Part shown: positions 7,563 through 16,260 of the stretch, piece after piece
Position numbering within the stretch: position 1 is the stretch's first letter
How the letters are laid out: each line of letters begins with the position of its first letter
Assembly (NCBI GenBank): GCA_036504445.1
Contig: DASXVE010000025.1
Coordinates: forward strand, 248,001 to 312,000
Reading direction: 5' to 3'
DNA: 64,000 bases
DNA from: Candidatus Aquicultor sp.
GTDB lineage: Bacteria > Actinomycetota > Aquicultoria > Aquicultorales > Aquicultoraceae
Made by a program: the position numbers and the translations under genes
Notes under the pieces: model-generated
Told to the model about the DNA's origin: nothing
Database searches by the model: none
Seen by the model: the letters and a program-made list of their open reading frames with translations, nothing else

Positions 7563-8141
7563 ATGGCCGATCGGATCGGGGAAATTATCGAGGTCTATAC
7601 GACCAGATTTAGAGCACAAAGCGACTCCCTTACCAACCCGCCGTATTTCGGCAGCTTCGTAAAGGCGGAAAGCCAGGGCACGGATATTTACGGGCTCGTC
7701 TATAACGTATATGAGACCAGCATTGATCCGGGCAGGCGCCCGATGGCGTACGGTATCCCACGCGATGAGCTGCTGCGGTACCGCCCTGAGATCGCCGAGT
7801 TTTTAACGGTCGAGTTCGAGGCGGCGATCATCGGCTTTAACGATGGTTTTACGAGGGCATATTTGCCGCCGTTCCCGCCGCGAATTCACAGCTTCGTCTA
7901 CCCCTGCGAGAAAAATGAAGTACTCGATCTCACCGAAGACCTGGAGTTTATCCGCAGCATCAATGCCCTGCCGGGCTTGCCGCTCGAAGAACTGGCCGCC
8001 GCATCGATTCGCCTGGCGTATAACGAGCGTGACTGCGACCAGGCATTTTTAGTGCGTGCCGGGCAAGAGATCGCGCAGCTCTTAAAAGACGAATACGAGA
8101 AGGCGCGAAGCATAATCAGGAGAATCAGCGATGTCAGATAA
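7563..8141 (+). CDS. HAS-barrel-like protein, HerA/NurA accessory (unnamed)
   Basis: A 192-residue cytoplasmic protein not known to me by name. The N-terminal part (residues about 3-65) reads IGEIIEVYTTRFRAQ, GSFVKAESQGTDIYGLVYNV and SIDPGRRPMAYG. This is the pattern of the HAS beta-barrel found at the N-terminus of HerA and of ATP-synthase alpha/beta subunits. The rest is a mixed region with a Pro-rich loop, PPFPPRIHSFVYPC, and a helical C-terminus. There is no ATPase domain. ATG 7563 directly follows the nurA stop behind GGGAGG, and herA overlaps its end by 11 bases, so the three are translated together. A structural adaptor or a second barrel ring for HerA is inferred, not shown. Confidence 0.75.
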   Translation: MADRIGEIIEVYTTRFRAQSDSLTNPPYFGSFVKAESQGTDIYGLVYNVYETSIDPGRRPMAYGIPRDELLRYRPEIAEFLTVEFEAAIIGFNDGFTRAYLPPFPPRIHSFVYPCEKNEVLDLTEDLEFIRSINALPGLPLEELAAASIRLAYNERDCDQAFLVRAGQEIAQLLKDEYEKARSIIRRISDVR

Positions 8142-9768
8142 GAGACAAAGAATCGCAAGCATAATCGGCGGCTCGCTTCTTGCCGGGCTCGAGGCGAAGC
8201 TCGCCGAAGACATAAACGTCGAGGGGATATCGGTCGGAAGGCTCGTCGTTATCGACGGCAAACAGAACAAGTTCTTTTGTCTTCTCAAAGACGTATCGCT
8301 TGAGGCGACAAATGAGGATATTCTGCTTAACCCGCCGCATGGCGAGTTTGCGCAGCTCGTGCATGCCGGCATTAATACTTTTTACAAGCTCTCGGTACAG
8401 CCGATGTTGGTGACGGCGCAAGACCCGGCGGAAGATGACCGGCCGCGTCCCTCAACCACGGTGCCGCCGCACTTCTCCCCCGTCTGTGAAGCCGGGGCCG
8501 AAGACGTCGCACTCATTTTCGGCGAACCAAGCCCGACCAACCCGGAGATCGGCTCCCCGATCTTTATGGATGTGCCGGTCTGTCTCAATCTTGATAAATT
8601 CGTAAAACGAACGAGCGCCATATTCGGCAAGAGCGGCTCAGGCAAGAGCGTGCTCGCCCGCATGGTACTCGGGCATTTGATACAAAGCGATATGGCGATC
8701 AATCTGGTCTTCGACATGCACGGTGAGTACGGCTGGAGCGCGACCAGTGAGTCCGGTATCGACGACCCGAGCTTGAAGCAGCTTCTGGGCGGTAAAATCG
8801 CGATTTTTACCGTAGATGCGAACTCACCGCTGTATCGGCGCATCCGCCCGGACTACGATGTGCAAATCCCCTACTCGGTGATTGAGATCGCCGATCTGGA
8901 ACTTGCCGCCAGTGAGCTGGGCATAACGACTGCCGGTATCGAAACGATGTACCGGCTTGCCGACCGGTGGGGCGAAGACAAGTGGCTCGCCCGTTTTATA
9001 AAAATGGATACCGAAGAATTCCCGGACGTCGTGGAGAGTACCGGCGTGCACGAAGGGGCGCTGCAAAAGCTGCACCGGTGCTTAAGCCGTTTGAAGAAAC
9101 TGCCCTTTATTAAAGAGAGCGTGGCCGACGATACGGTCGAGCGCATCATGAACGAGATACAAGCCGGAAGGCACACGGTACTGCAATTCGGCCGCTATAA
9201 CTCGATGCTCGCCTATATCTTAGTCGCAAATATTATAACGCGCCGGCTTCATAAGCTGTATGTCGACACAACCGACCTTGCGCGCGCCGAAGGCGCCGAC
9301 GGGCCGAAACCGCTCATCGTAACAATTGAAGAAGCACACAAGTTCCTCGACCCGTCCGTTGCCCGCCAGACGATTTTCGGAACGGTCGCCCGTGAGATGC
9401 GCAAATACAATATGGTGTTGTTATTGATCGATCAGCGCCCCAGCGGCATCGACGACGAGGTGTTAAGCCAGGTCGGTACACGTATCGTCGGCGATTTAGG
9501 CGACGAGCGCGACATAAACGCCGTGTTAACCGGTCTTCCCAGCCAGAGCACGTTGAAAGTGCTGATAAACAACTTAGAAGCCCGGCAGTTTTTGCTCACC
9601 GGTTATGCCATGCCGATGCCGGTGGTCATCGACGCAAAAGATTACGGAGACTTCTGCCGGGAGCTTTCACTCGGCTCCGGCATAATTTTAGATGAAATCG
9701 AGCGGCGAAAGTCGGTCGACGATCTTAAATCGAAGGTGTTTGGCGATGACGAAATTGTCTTCGACTAA
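8131..9768 (+). CDS. herA: HerA bipolar DNA translocase (FtsK/HerA ATPase)
   Basis: Hexameric ATP-driven DNA pump that, with NurA, resects DNA ends for recombination. An N-terminal HAS barrel (residues about 5-100) is followed by a linker. Walker A GKSGSGKS is at residues 166-173, with DMHGEYGW soon after. Walker B is in LIVTIEEAHKFLDPS (about residue 395), and the sensor/arginine-finger region is DQRPSGIDDEVLSQVGTRIV. At 545 residues it is typical. The start is ATG 8131 after AGGAG, inside the end of the HAS-barrel gene; its own end overlaps the Mre11 gene. DUF87/HerA of phage-defence systems is an alternative family role, but the linkage to NurA, Mre11 and Rad50 supports repair. Confidence 0.92.
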   Translation: MSDKRQRIASIIGGSLLAGLEAKLAEDINVEGISVGRLVVIDGKQNKFFCLLKDVSLEATNEDILLNPPHGEFAQLVHAGINTFYKLSVQPMLVTAQDPAEDDRPRPSTTVPPHFSPVCEAGAEDVALIFGEPSPTNPEIGSPIFMDVPVCLNLDKFVKRTSAIFGKSGSGKSVLARMVLGHLIQSDMAINLVFDMHGEYGWSATSESGIDDPSLKQLLGGKIAIFTVDANSPLYRRIRPDYDVQIPYSVIEIADLELAASELGITTAGIETMYRLADRWGEDKWLARFIKMDTEEFPDVVESTGVHEGALQKLHRCLSRLKKLPFIKESVADDTVERIMNEIQAGRHTVLQFGRYNSMLAYILVANIITRRLHKLYVDTTDLARAEGADGPKPLIVTIEEAHKFLDPSVARQTIFGTVAREMRKYNMVLLLIDQRPSGIDDEVLSQVGTRIVGDLGDERDINAVLTGLPSQSTLKVLINNLEARQFLLTGYAMPMPVVIDAKDYGDFCRELSLGSGIILDEIERRKSVDDLKSKVFGDDEIVFD

Positions 9769-11029
9769 AGTATCTTCGATTAGAGTCATTCATTTTGCCG
9801 ACCTTCACTTGGGGATGGAAAACTACGGCCGCGTTGATGCAAAAACCGGCCTCAATCAGCGCGTCATCGATTTCTTACGCTCGCTTAATTTCCTCATCGA
9901 TAGCGCGATCGAGCGCGATGTGGCACTCGTCGTGTTTTCCGGCGACGCGTTTCGCAACCAAAAGCCGAACCCTACATTACAGCGTGAATTTGCGCGGGCA
10001 ATACGCCGTTTAACCAGGCACGATATAAAAGTATTTTTACTTGTTGGCAACCATGACCTGCCCAATCTCGATAAGCAAGCGCACTCGATGGCGATTTACG
10101 ACGTGCTCGATATCGACGGCGTATACGTCGCCCGCTCACCCGAAGTGTTCTTGATTGAAACAAAGCAGGGGCCCGTTCAGGTTGCGGCGCTCCCCCACTT
10201 TTCGCGAAGCAAACTTATCGCAAGCATTAAAGATACGCATCCTGAGTATAAAAACAAAACACTCACCGAGTTAAACGACCTCATGGTGCTGATGATCGAA
10301 AACTTTGTAGCCGATCTCGCCGCACAGGTTGCGGAAAAGCCGGATGTACCTGCCATTCTGGCAACGCATGCCAGCATATCAACCGCAAAAATCGGCAATG
10401 AGGGGCGCAGTATTCTCATGGGAAGCGAGATGACGGTGCTCCCGAGCACGCTGCAGCGGCCCGAATTCGATTACGTGGCGATGGGCCATATCCATAAATT
10501 TCAGGATTTGAGCAACGGCGCATACCCGCACCTGGTGTATTCGGGAAGCATCGATAGGGTGGATTTTGGCGAGGAGCGCGAAGACAAGGGCTTTTGCCTG
10601 GTGCGCCTGGTACGAAGAGCGACCACATATGAATTCATGCCTACACCTGCACGGCGCTTTGTTACGATTGATGTCGAGTGTGCGACCGACGACCCGACCG
10701 CAGAGGTGTGCAAGCGTCTTGAAGGCGAAACGCTTGCCGAAAGCGTAGTGCGCGTGCGTGTGAAGGTGCCCGCGCAGCTTAAGGATCAGATCCGCAAGGA
10801 TGAGATCATCGGCGCACTCGCAGACGCCCACTATGTCGCCCACGTAACGGTTGAAGCGATCGGTGAAGCGGCGCGCGTGAGAAACCCGCACCTGACCGAG
10901 TCGCAAACCCCGGGGCGGGCGCTTGCCGAATTTTTAAAGACACGCGATGATTTGCGCGAACGCCAAGATGAACTCTTGCAATACGGGCAAAGGCTCATCG
11001 AAGAGCTGCAAGCGCGAGGTTTGAATTGA
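9746..11029 (+). CDS. sbcD: Mre11/SbcD-type exonuclease
   Basis: Mn-dependent 3'-5' exonuclease and endonuclease subunit of the Mre11-Rad50 complex, opening blocked or hairpin DNA ends. Phosphoesterase motifs are in order: VIHFADLHLG (motif I, about residue 15), FSGDAF (II), VGNHDLP (III, about residue 101), ATHASI (IV) and MGHIHKFQ (V). A capping domain fills the C-terminal 150 residues. ATG 9746 is chosen: it follows AAGGTG, whereas the longer frame reaches back into herA. The gene overlaps herA by 23 bases and its TGA overlaps the TTG start of rad50 (TTGA), so coupling with Rad50 is tight. Confidence 0.92.
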   Translation: MTKLSSTKVSSIRVIHFADLHLGMENYGRVDAKTGLNQRVIDFLRSLNFLIDSAIERDVALVVFSGDAFRNQKPNPTLQREFARAIRRLTRHDIKVFLLVGNHDLPNLDKQAHSMAIYDVLDIDGVYVARSPEVFLIETKQGPVQVAALPHFSRSKLIASIKDTHPEYKNKTLTELNDLMVLMIENFVADLAAQVAEKPDVPAILATHASISTAKIGNEGRSILMGSEMTVLPSTLQRPEFDYVAMGHIHKFQDLSNGAYPHLVYSGSIDRVDFGEEREDKGFCLVRLVRRATTYEFMPTPARRFVTIDVECATDDPTAEVCKRLEGETLAESVVRVRVKVPAQLKDQIRKDEIIGALADAHYVAHVTVEAIGEAARVRNPHLTESQTPGRALAEFLKTRDDLRERQDELLQYGQRLIEELQARGLN

Positions 11030-13599
11030 TTCCAGTCGAGTTGAATCTTACTAATTTTATGAGCTATAAACGTATGGATGAGCCGCTGAGCTTCTCATCC
11101 ATACATACTGCGGTGCTCTGCGGGCCTAACGGCCACGGCAAGAGTTCATTGCTCGATGCCATCACCTGGGCGACCTGGGGCCGGGCCCGCGGCGTCGATA
11201 AACGCGGTACCGGTACCGATGACCTCATCCACCACAAAGAGGCGCACATGCAGGTCGAGTTTACCTTTGATCTTGAGGGCCAGCGCTACCGGGTTATCCG
11301 TTCGCGCTCACGCAAAGGCAAAACCGGCCAGTCGCGCCTCGAGTTTCAAGTATTCGATAACGGCGTACCGCGCTCATTGACAGGCGAAACAATCAACGCG
11401 ACGCAAGATGCAATAAACCGCGCGCTCAGAATGGATTACGAAACCTTCGTCAACTCGGCGTTCGTCGTGCAAGGGCGGGCGGATACTTTTATGACGAAAA
11501 GCGCAAACGAGCGCAAAGAAATCCTCTCTGAAATTCTCGGCCTCTCTATCTACGATGAGCTTGAAGAGCTGGCGCGGGAAAAACGTAAGGGACAAAATGA
11601 CAGCGTTAAGGATATCGATAATCGAATCGCTTTCATTGACCAGGAATTGGATCAGCTCCCGGCATACAAGCAAGAACTCGAGGTGGTTTCCGCCGAACTT
11701 TCCGGTATACAAAGCGATATTGCGTCGTGCGAAACAGCCCTGACGCAGCTTCACGGTAAAAAAGCCGTCTTTGGCCTAAAGTCATCGCAGCTAAGCGGGC
11801 TTAAAGAGGAAAATGCACGGATCGAGTTAGACGTCAAAACGCTCGACATGCAGCTTATTGCTCTTAATGAGAGCGTACGGAAAGCGCAGTCGCTTATCGA
11901 GCGTGAGGGTGAAATCAGCGCGGGTTACGATGAGCTTGTGGGGCTGCGCGCCCGCGAGGAGAAGCTGGCTTCCGCCGGCCAGCAGTACGGCGCGCTTGAG
12001 GCCAAGGCAAACTTGGTAAAAACAGCGCTCGCCACGATAAAGAGTACGCTCGACGCAGAGCTCAAACACTTAACGTCGCGCAAAACGGCGCTTGAAAAAG
12101 AGTGTGCGCAAAAAGCCATGCTTGAGGCCGAGCTCGCCGCAAACAAAGCGGGATTAGCGCAGTTTGCTCAGATAGAACGCGAGCTTGAAGAAAAACGCGC
12201 GGCGTACACCGAACTGCAGCAAAAAAAGGCGGCGGCCGAGGCAACGGCTCAAGCCCTCGCGGCACATTACGCTGAAGAGGCGCAGCGCCGCAGCCTCTTC
12301 AGCGATGGCGATTCGTGTCCGCTATGCAAGAAGCCGCTTGATCAAAAAGAGCGAACGGCGCTTGCCGCCGATATGTCCCAAGCCGCCGCAAAGATTGCGA
12401 ACGAGCGTGAGGCCGCACAGCGCGAGATCGAACGAATAACCAGGGATCTTGAAGCCCTAAAAGCAGCCGGCACCGCGCTGAGCGAAAAGGCTCGGGGAAA
12501 GAGCGGCCTGCAAGTAAAAGAAGGCCGTCTCGTGGAGAAATTGCAGGCGCTTGAGAAAGCAGCGCAGGAAATCAGCGCAATTAATAATAAGCTAACCGAG
12601 CTTAACTTGCAAATCACGCAGCAGGCATATGCGCAAGCCGAGCACTCGGAATTACAGCGGTTGGGTTTAGAGATGCGAGCTACCGGTTATTCAGTTGATG
12701 CGCACAATAAGGTGAAAGTGCGGCTCAAGGAGCTGCTTATCTACGAATCGCTGCGGGCAAACCTCGAAAACGCAAAAACCGCCATGCAGATGACGCAGGT
12801 CACCATCGGCACGCTCTCATCACAAAAAGAGTCAAAACTCACGACAATCGCCGTCTCGGCCCAAAAGATTGTATCTCTTGAGCAGGATATCGCCGCATTG
12901 GCGGGTATCGTCCGCGAGATCGAGCAGCGCGAAGCCGAGCTTGCGGACACAAAGAAACTCGAAGCAGCCGTATTGCAAAAATGTTCCGCAATCCAGGCAA
13001 AGATAGACACATGCACCGCGCTTACCAAACGAAAGAAGGATCTGGTTAAGACGCGCAAAGCTGCCGCAAAAGAGGCCGAAATATACGACCGGCTTGCGTT
13101 CGCCTTCAGCAAGAAAGGCATTCAGGCTCTTATCATCGAAAACACGATCCCCGAAATTGAAGAAGAGGCTAACGAGCTTCTGCACCGGCTTACCGACGGG
13201 CAGATGAGCCTGCGGTTCGTAACACAAAAAGACCAGCGAACCGGTGGGGTTATCGAGACTCTCGACCTCATTATCACCGACGGCGAACTGGGCGAACGTA
13301 AATACGAGCTCTTCTCCGGCGGCGAAGCGTTCAGGATTAACTTTGCTGTTCGCATCGCCCTGTCGAAACTCTTGTCGCGCCGCTCCGGCGCCCGCCTTGA
13401 AACCCTGGTTGTCGATGAAGGCTTCGGCACACAGGATGAAGAGGGAAAGGAGCGCCTCATTGAGGCGATAAGCGCTATTCAAGACGACTTCAAGAAGATA
13501 ATTATCGTGACGCACCTTGACGACCTTAAAGAACTCTTCCCTACCCGTATCGAGGTCGTGAAGAAACGCGGGCTCGGCTCGGTTGCCACAATAGCTTGA
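11026..13599 (+). CDS. sbcC: Rad50/SbcC-type SMC-like ATPase
   Basis: ATP-gated partner of Mre11 that bridges and positions DNA ends. The 857-residue protein has Walker A GPNGHGKSSLLD (about residue 33) and then long coiled coils. The zinc hook C431-P-L-C434 (within CPLCKKPL) sits at the midpoint. After the returning coiled coil come the signature ELFSGGEAFRINFAVRIAL and Walker B LETLVVDEGFGTQDEEG. The length is close to archaeal and Thermotoga Rad50 and shorter than E. coli SbcC. The start TTG 11026 is six bases after GAGG and overlaps the sbcD stop. Last gene of the five-gene resection operon. Confidence 0.93.
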   Translation: MIPVELNLTNFMSYKRMDEPLSFSSIHTAVLCGPNGHGKSSLLDAITWATWGRARGVDKRGTGTDDLIHHKEAHMQVEFTFDLEGQRYRVIRSRSRKGKTGQSRLEFQVFDNGVPRSLTGETINATQDAINRALRMDYETFVNSAFVVQGRADTFMTKSANERKEILSEILGLSIYDELEELAREKRKGQNDSVKDIDNRIAFIDQELDQLPAYKQELEVVSAELSGIQSDIASCETALTQLHGKKAVFGLKSSQLSGLKEENARIELDVKTLDMQLIALNESVRKAQSLIEREGEISAGYDELVGLRAREEKLASAGQQYGALEAKANLVKTALATIKSTLDAELKHLTSRKTALEKECAQKAMLEAELAANKAGLAQFAQIERELEEKRAAYTELQQKKAAAEATAQALAAHYAEEAQRRSLFSDGDSCPLCKKPLDQKERTALAADMSQAAAKIANEREAAQREIERITRDLEALKAAGTALSEKARGKSGLQVKEGRLVEKLQALEKAAQEISAINNKLTELNLQITQQAYAQAEHSELQRLGLEMRATGYSVDAHNKVKVRLKELLIYESLRANLENAKTAMQMTQVTIGTLSSQKESKLTTIAVSAQKIVSLEQDIAALAGIVREIEQREAELADTKKLEAAVLQKCSAIQAKIDTCTALTKRKKDLVKTRKAAAKEAEIYDRLAFAFSKKGIQALIIENTIPEIEEEANELLHRLTDGQMSLRFVTQKDQRTGGVIETLDLIITDGELGERKYELFSGGEAFRINFAVRIALSKLLSRRSGARLETLVVDEGFGTQDEEGKERLIEAISAIQDDFKKIIIVTHLDDLKELFPTRIEVVKKRGLGSVATIA

Positions 13600-13604
13600 G
13601 CGAG

Positions 13605-13632
13605 TGGGGCCCCGAAGAGCCCCCCTGTTTCT
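13605..13632 (+). terminator. Possible terminator of the resection operon
   Basis: GC-rich hairpin with ggggc paired to gcccc and a small loop, followed by a weak tgttt tail. It lies between the stop of rad50 at 13599 and the convergent hsp20 stop at 13652, so it may serve either strand. The T run is poor, so confidence is low. Confidence 0.4.
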
Positions 13633-13651
13633 ATACGAAGTTCAAATTAGT

Positions 13652-14083
13652 TTACGCGGTCTTAATCTTTACCTCCTGCGCTTTCTTCTCCTCAGCCTTC
13701 GGCAAAACGATCTCCAGCATACCGTTTTTATAGGTCGCCTCGATATCTTCCGATTTCACCGGTTCCGGTAACTCGATTATCCTCTCGAACGTGCCGTAGA
13801 AACGCTCGCTTCTTCGGTAATTTTCTTCCTTTACTTCCTGTACGTGCTTACGCTCTCCCCGAACCCTCAGCGTACTATCGGTGACGGAGATCTCGATATC
13901 ATCCGGGTTCACATCCGGCAAATCCATCGTCACGTAGTACTTGTCGTCTTTTTCATAAACATCGGTTGCCGGCATCCAGACGTCCATCACCGCTGCCGGG
14001 CCAAATGTGCGTGAGAGCATTCTGCTAAATTCATCCTGCAGTCTCGTAAGGTCCTGCCAGGGACTACTTCTGCGCATTGCCAT
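13652..14083 (-). CDS. Hsp20 small heat-shock protein
   Basis: ATP-independent chaperone that holds unfolding proteins in large oligomers. The alpha-crystallin domain covers residues about 40-135: PATDVYEKDDKYYVTMDLPD, DIEISVTDSTLRVRGERK and the terminal YKNGMLEIVLPKAEE with the expected I/L-x-I/V contacts. An Arg/Ser/Phe-rich N-terminal arm holds DLTRLQDEFSRML. ATG 14083 follows GGAGGTGAAAACT and is preferred to the longer frame from 14110, giving 143 residues. Monocistronic, convergent with the rad50 gene; no CIRCE or clear heat-shock operator was seen in the 150 bases upstream. Confidence 0.93.
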   Translation of the reverse strand: MAMRRSSPWQDLTRLQDEFSRMLSRTFGPAAVMDVWMPATDVYEKDDKYYVTMDLPDVNPDDIEISVTDSTLRVRGERKHVQEVKEENYRRSERFYGTFERIIELPEPVKSEDIEATYKNGMLEIVLPKAEEKKAQEVKIKTA

Positions 14084-14235
14084 AGTTTTCACCTCCCTCA
14101 AAAAGATCACATTTAGTATTTACCCACGACGCCGAAACATGTCTGCTTACGCGTAAAGAGCGCCCGTGTCTGGAATATAGAGTCGCATACGGCTACAATT
14201 GAGAGACAAGTATTTTACCAGGCAAGGAGTCGCAA

Positions 14236-15387
14236 ATGATATCTCGAAAAGCTCTCGACATGCCTCCGTTTATTGTTATGGAAGTGCTTGAGAAAGCCCA
14301 AGAAATGGAACGCCGGGGAGCGCATATCATTCACATGGAAGTCGGAGAGCCGGATTTTGCGACACCGCAAGCCATTAAAGATGCCGGCTGCAAAGCGATC
14401 CTCGAAGACAAAACGCAATATACTCACAGCCTGGGTCTTCTTGAGCTTCGCGAAGCAATCGTAGAGCACTACCATGTCAAATACGGCGTTGAGCTTTCTC
14501 CTGACCAGGTAATTGTAACGTCGGGGACCTCACCTGCAATGCTTCTCGTTTTTGCCGCACTTCTCAACGCCGGCGACAACGTCATTCTCTCCAACCCGGG
14601 CTACGCCTGCTACCCCAATTTTGTCCGCTTTGCCGAAGGGCAACCGGCGTTTGTTAACGTCTATGAGGAAGATGGTTTCCAGTATCGCCCCGATGATATC
14701 AAGAAAGCGCTGACCGAAGATACGAAGGCGATTATGATTAACTCGCCTTCTAATCCGACCGGCAATATATTCTCACAAAACATTATGCGCGAGATCGCCG
14801 ATTTAGCGGACACGGCAAAGAGCGGATTGTATATTATTTCGGACGAGATATACCACGGCCTTACCTACGAGGGTGCCGAACACTCGATTCTCGAGTTCAC
14901 CGATAATGCGTTTGTGCTAAACGGATTCTCCAAACTCTATGCAATGACCGGCTGGCGCCTGGGCTATGCTATTGCCCCAAAAGCGTTCGTGCGCCCGATG
15001 CAAAAGATCCAGCAAAACCTGTTTATCTCGGCTAACAGCTTTGTGCAATGGGCGGGTATCGCAGCCCTTACTGAAACCGCCGATGACATTGCCCGCATGG
15101 TGGCCACGTATGATGAGCGCCGCCGCTACCTTATCCCCCGCCTGCGCGAACTGGGCTTCGGCATTACCGTTGAACCGACCGGCGCATTCTATATGCTGGC
15201 TAACGCAAAACGCTTTGGCGCCGATTCATATAAGCTCGCGTTCGATATCCTCGAGCACGCACACGTTGCCCTTACCCCCGGTATTGATTTTGGCAGTAAC
15301 GCCGAAGGATACCTGCGTTTCTCCTACGCCAACTCGCTTGATAACATTACAGAAGCCTGCCGCCGGCTTGAAGCCTATCTAAGCTGA
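14236..15387 (+). CDS. Class I/II PLP-dependent aminotransferase (aspartate-type)
   Basis: Fold-type I PLP enzyme moving amino groups between amino and keto acids. HMEVGEPDFATPQ is the substrate-binding N-terminal motif. INSPSNPTGN and SDEIYHGLTY hold the Asn and Asp/Tyr that contact the cofactor. LNGFSKLYAMTGWRLGYAI carries the Schiff-base Lys (about residue 235), and LRFSYANS holds the alpha-carboxylate Arg. The 383 residues and the motifs match the I-gamma aspartate/aromatic group; exact substrates are unknown. ATG 14236 follows AAGGAG. The gene just downstream, an HTH-less LysR effector domain, is in the same direction 85 bases on and may be co-regulated. Confidence 0.9.
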   Translation: MISRKALDMPPFIVMEVLEKAQEMERRGAHIIHMEVGEPDFATPQAIKDAGCKAILEDKTQYTHSLGLLELREAIVEHYHVKYGVELSPDQVIVTSGTSPAMLLVFAALLNAGDNVILSNPGYACYPNFVRFAEGQPAFVNVYEEDGFQYRPDDIKKALTEDTKAIMINSPSNPTGNIFSQNIMREIADLADTAKSGLYIISDEIYHGLTYEGAEHSILEFTDNAFVLNGFSKLYAMTGWRLGYAIAPKAFVRPMQKIQQNLFISANSFVQWAGIAALTETADDIARMVATYDERRRYLIPRLRELGFGITVEPTGAFYMLANAKRFGADSYKLAFDILEHAHVALTPGIDFGSNAEGYLRFSYANSLDNITEACRRLEAYLS

Positions 15388-15472
15388 TAAGGCTATACCA
15401 CGCGTGTTTGTCCTTCGCGCGTGCGGGAACAAACTTGGTGCTACTGCATGCAGCAAGAAAAGGAGGACACGT

Positions 15473-16126
15473 ATGAAAAACATCGTCAACGTCGGTGCGA
15501 GCAGCTATACCGGTGAATTTTTGTTACCCCAACTAATCGCTGATTGGGAACGGCAAAACCCGGATATTGAGCTTAAGGTCGGTATCTCCGATAGCTCACA
15601 AGTATTCGAGCAGGTGTTAAACGGCGACCTACATGCAGGCGTTATCGGCATGTCGTTTGAGAACGATAGCGTGACGGCCGAGACATTCTTAAACAAATTC
15701 GATGAGCTCATCCTGATTTGTCCACCGCAGCACCCCTTGGCAAATAAAGGGCAAGTTGCCCTTGAAGATCTTAGGGGCCAGGACTTTATCATCCGCGAGG
15801 CCGGCTCGGCTACCCGGATGTGGTACCGTGAGTTCTTAGCCACACACGGCATAACCTTTGAGAACCTTAATATCGTTGCCGAGCTGGATACCAACCCTGC
15901 GATAATCAAAGCCGTAGAAAGCGGCTCGGGTTTGAGCTTCGTATTAAGAAAATCAGCGAGCGATGCACTCGAGCTCGGCAGGATTAAAGAGCTAAAGATT
16001 AAGGATATCTCCCCGCTCATGGGCAACCTCTACGTGATTTATAATTCGGTGCGGGCGCCATCTGATGAAACCAGGCGTTTCTTAAGTTTTCTAGAAGCAG
16101 AAACACCGAAGCTGCAAGCGGCCTAA
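15473..16126 (+). CDS. LysR-type effector-binding domain protein lacking the HTH
   Basis: A 217-residue product corresponding only to the LysR substrate-binding domain (periplasmic-binding-protein type II fold). GASSYTGEFLLPQLIADW begins the first lobe, GVIGMSFENDSV and DELILICPPQHPLA cover the core, and GSGLSFVLRKSASDALELG the second lobe. The usual 60-65-residue winged HTH and linker helix are absent. ATG 15473 follows AAGGAGGACACGT, and the frame upstream (15404-15472) does not encode an HTH. No signal peptide is seen, so it is not an ordinary secreted binding protein. It could be a ligand-binding decoy or partner subunit, or a natural truncation. A strong terminator follows. Confidence 0.85.
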   Translation: MKNIVNVGASSYTGEFLLPQLIADWERQNPDIELKVGISDSSQVFEQVLNGDLHAGVIGMSFENDSVTAETFLNKFDELILICPPQHPLANKGQVALEDLRGQDFIIREAGSATRMWYREFLATHGITFENLNIVAELDTNPAIIKAVESGSGLSFVLRKSASDALELGRIKELKIKDISPLMGNLYVIYNSVRAPSDETRRFLSFLEAETPKLQAA

Positions 16127-16133
16127 AACAAAA

Positions 16134-16172
16134 ACACATAAGGACGGAGTCCCCGTCCTTATGTGTTGCTTT
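16134..16172 (+). terminator. Strong intrinsic terminator
   Basis: A 14-bp perfect stem: 16134-16147 pairs with 16153-16166 around a 5-base loop, followed by ttgcttt. It closes the aminotransferase and LysR-domain transcript. The flanking aaaac on the left could also allow weak minus-strand termination for the pfk gene ending at 16261. Confidence 0.9.
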
Positions 16173-16260
16173 AATGATTAACGAGTTCGCCACTCGTTAG
16201 CTTGTGCTATATCCTACTATTCGGCCGCGTCACGGTTAGACTTTAACGAAACGTTAACAT

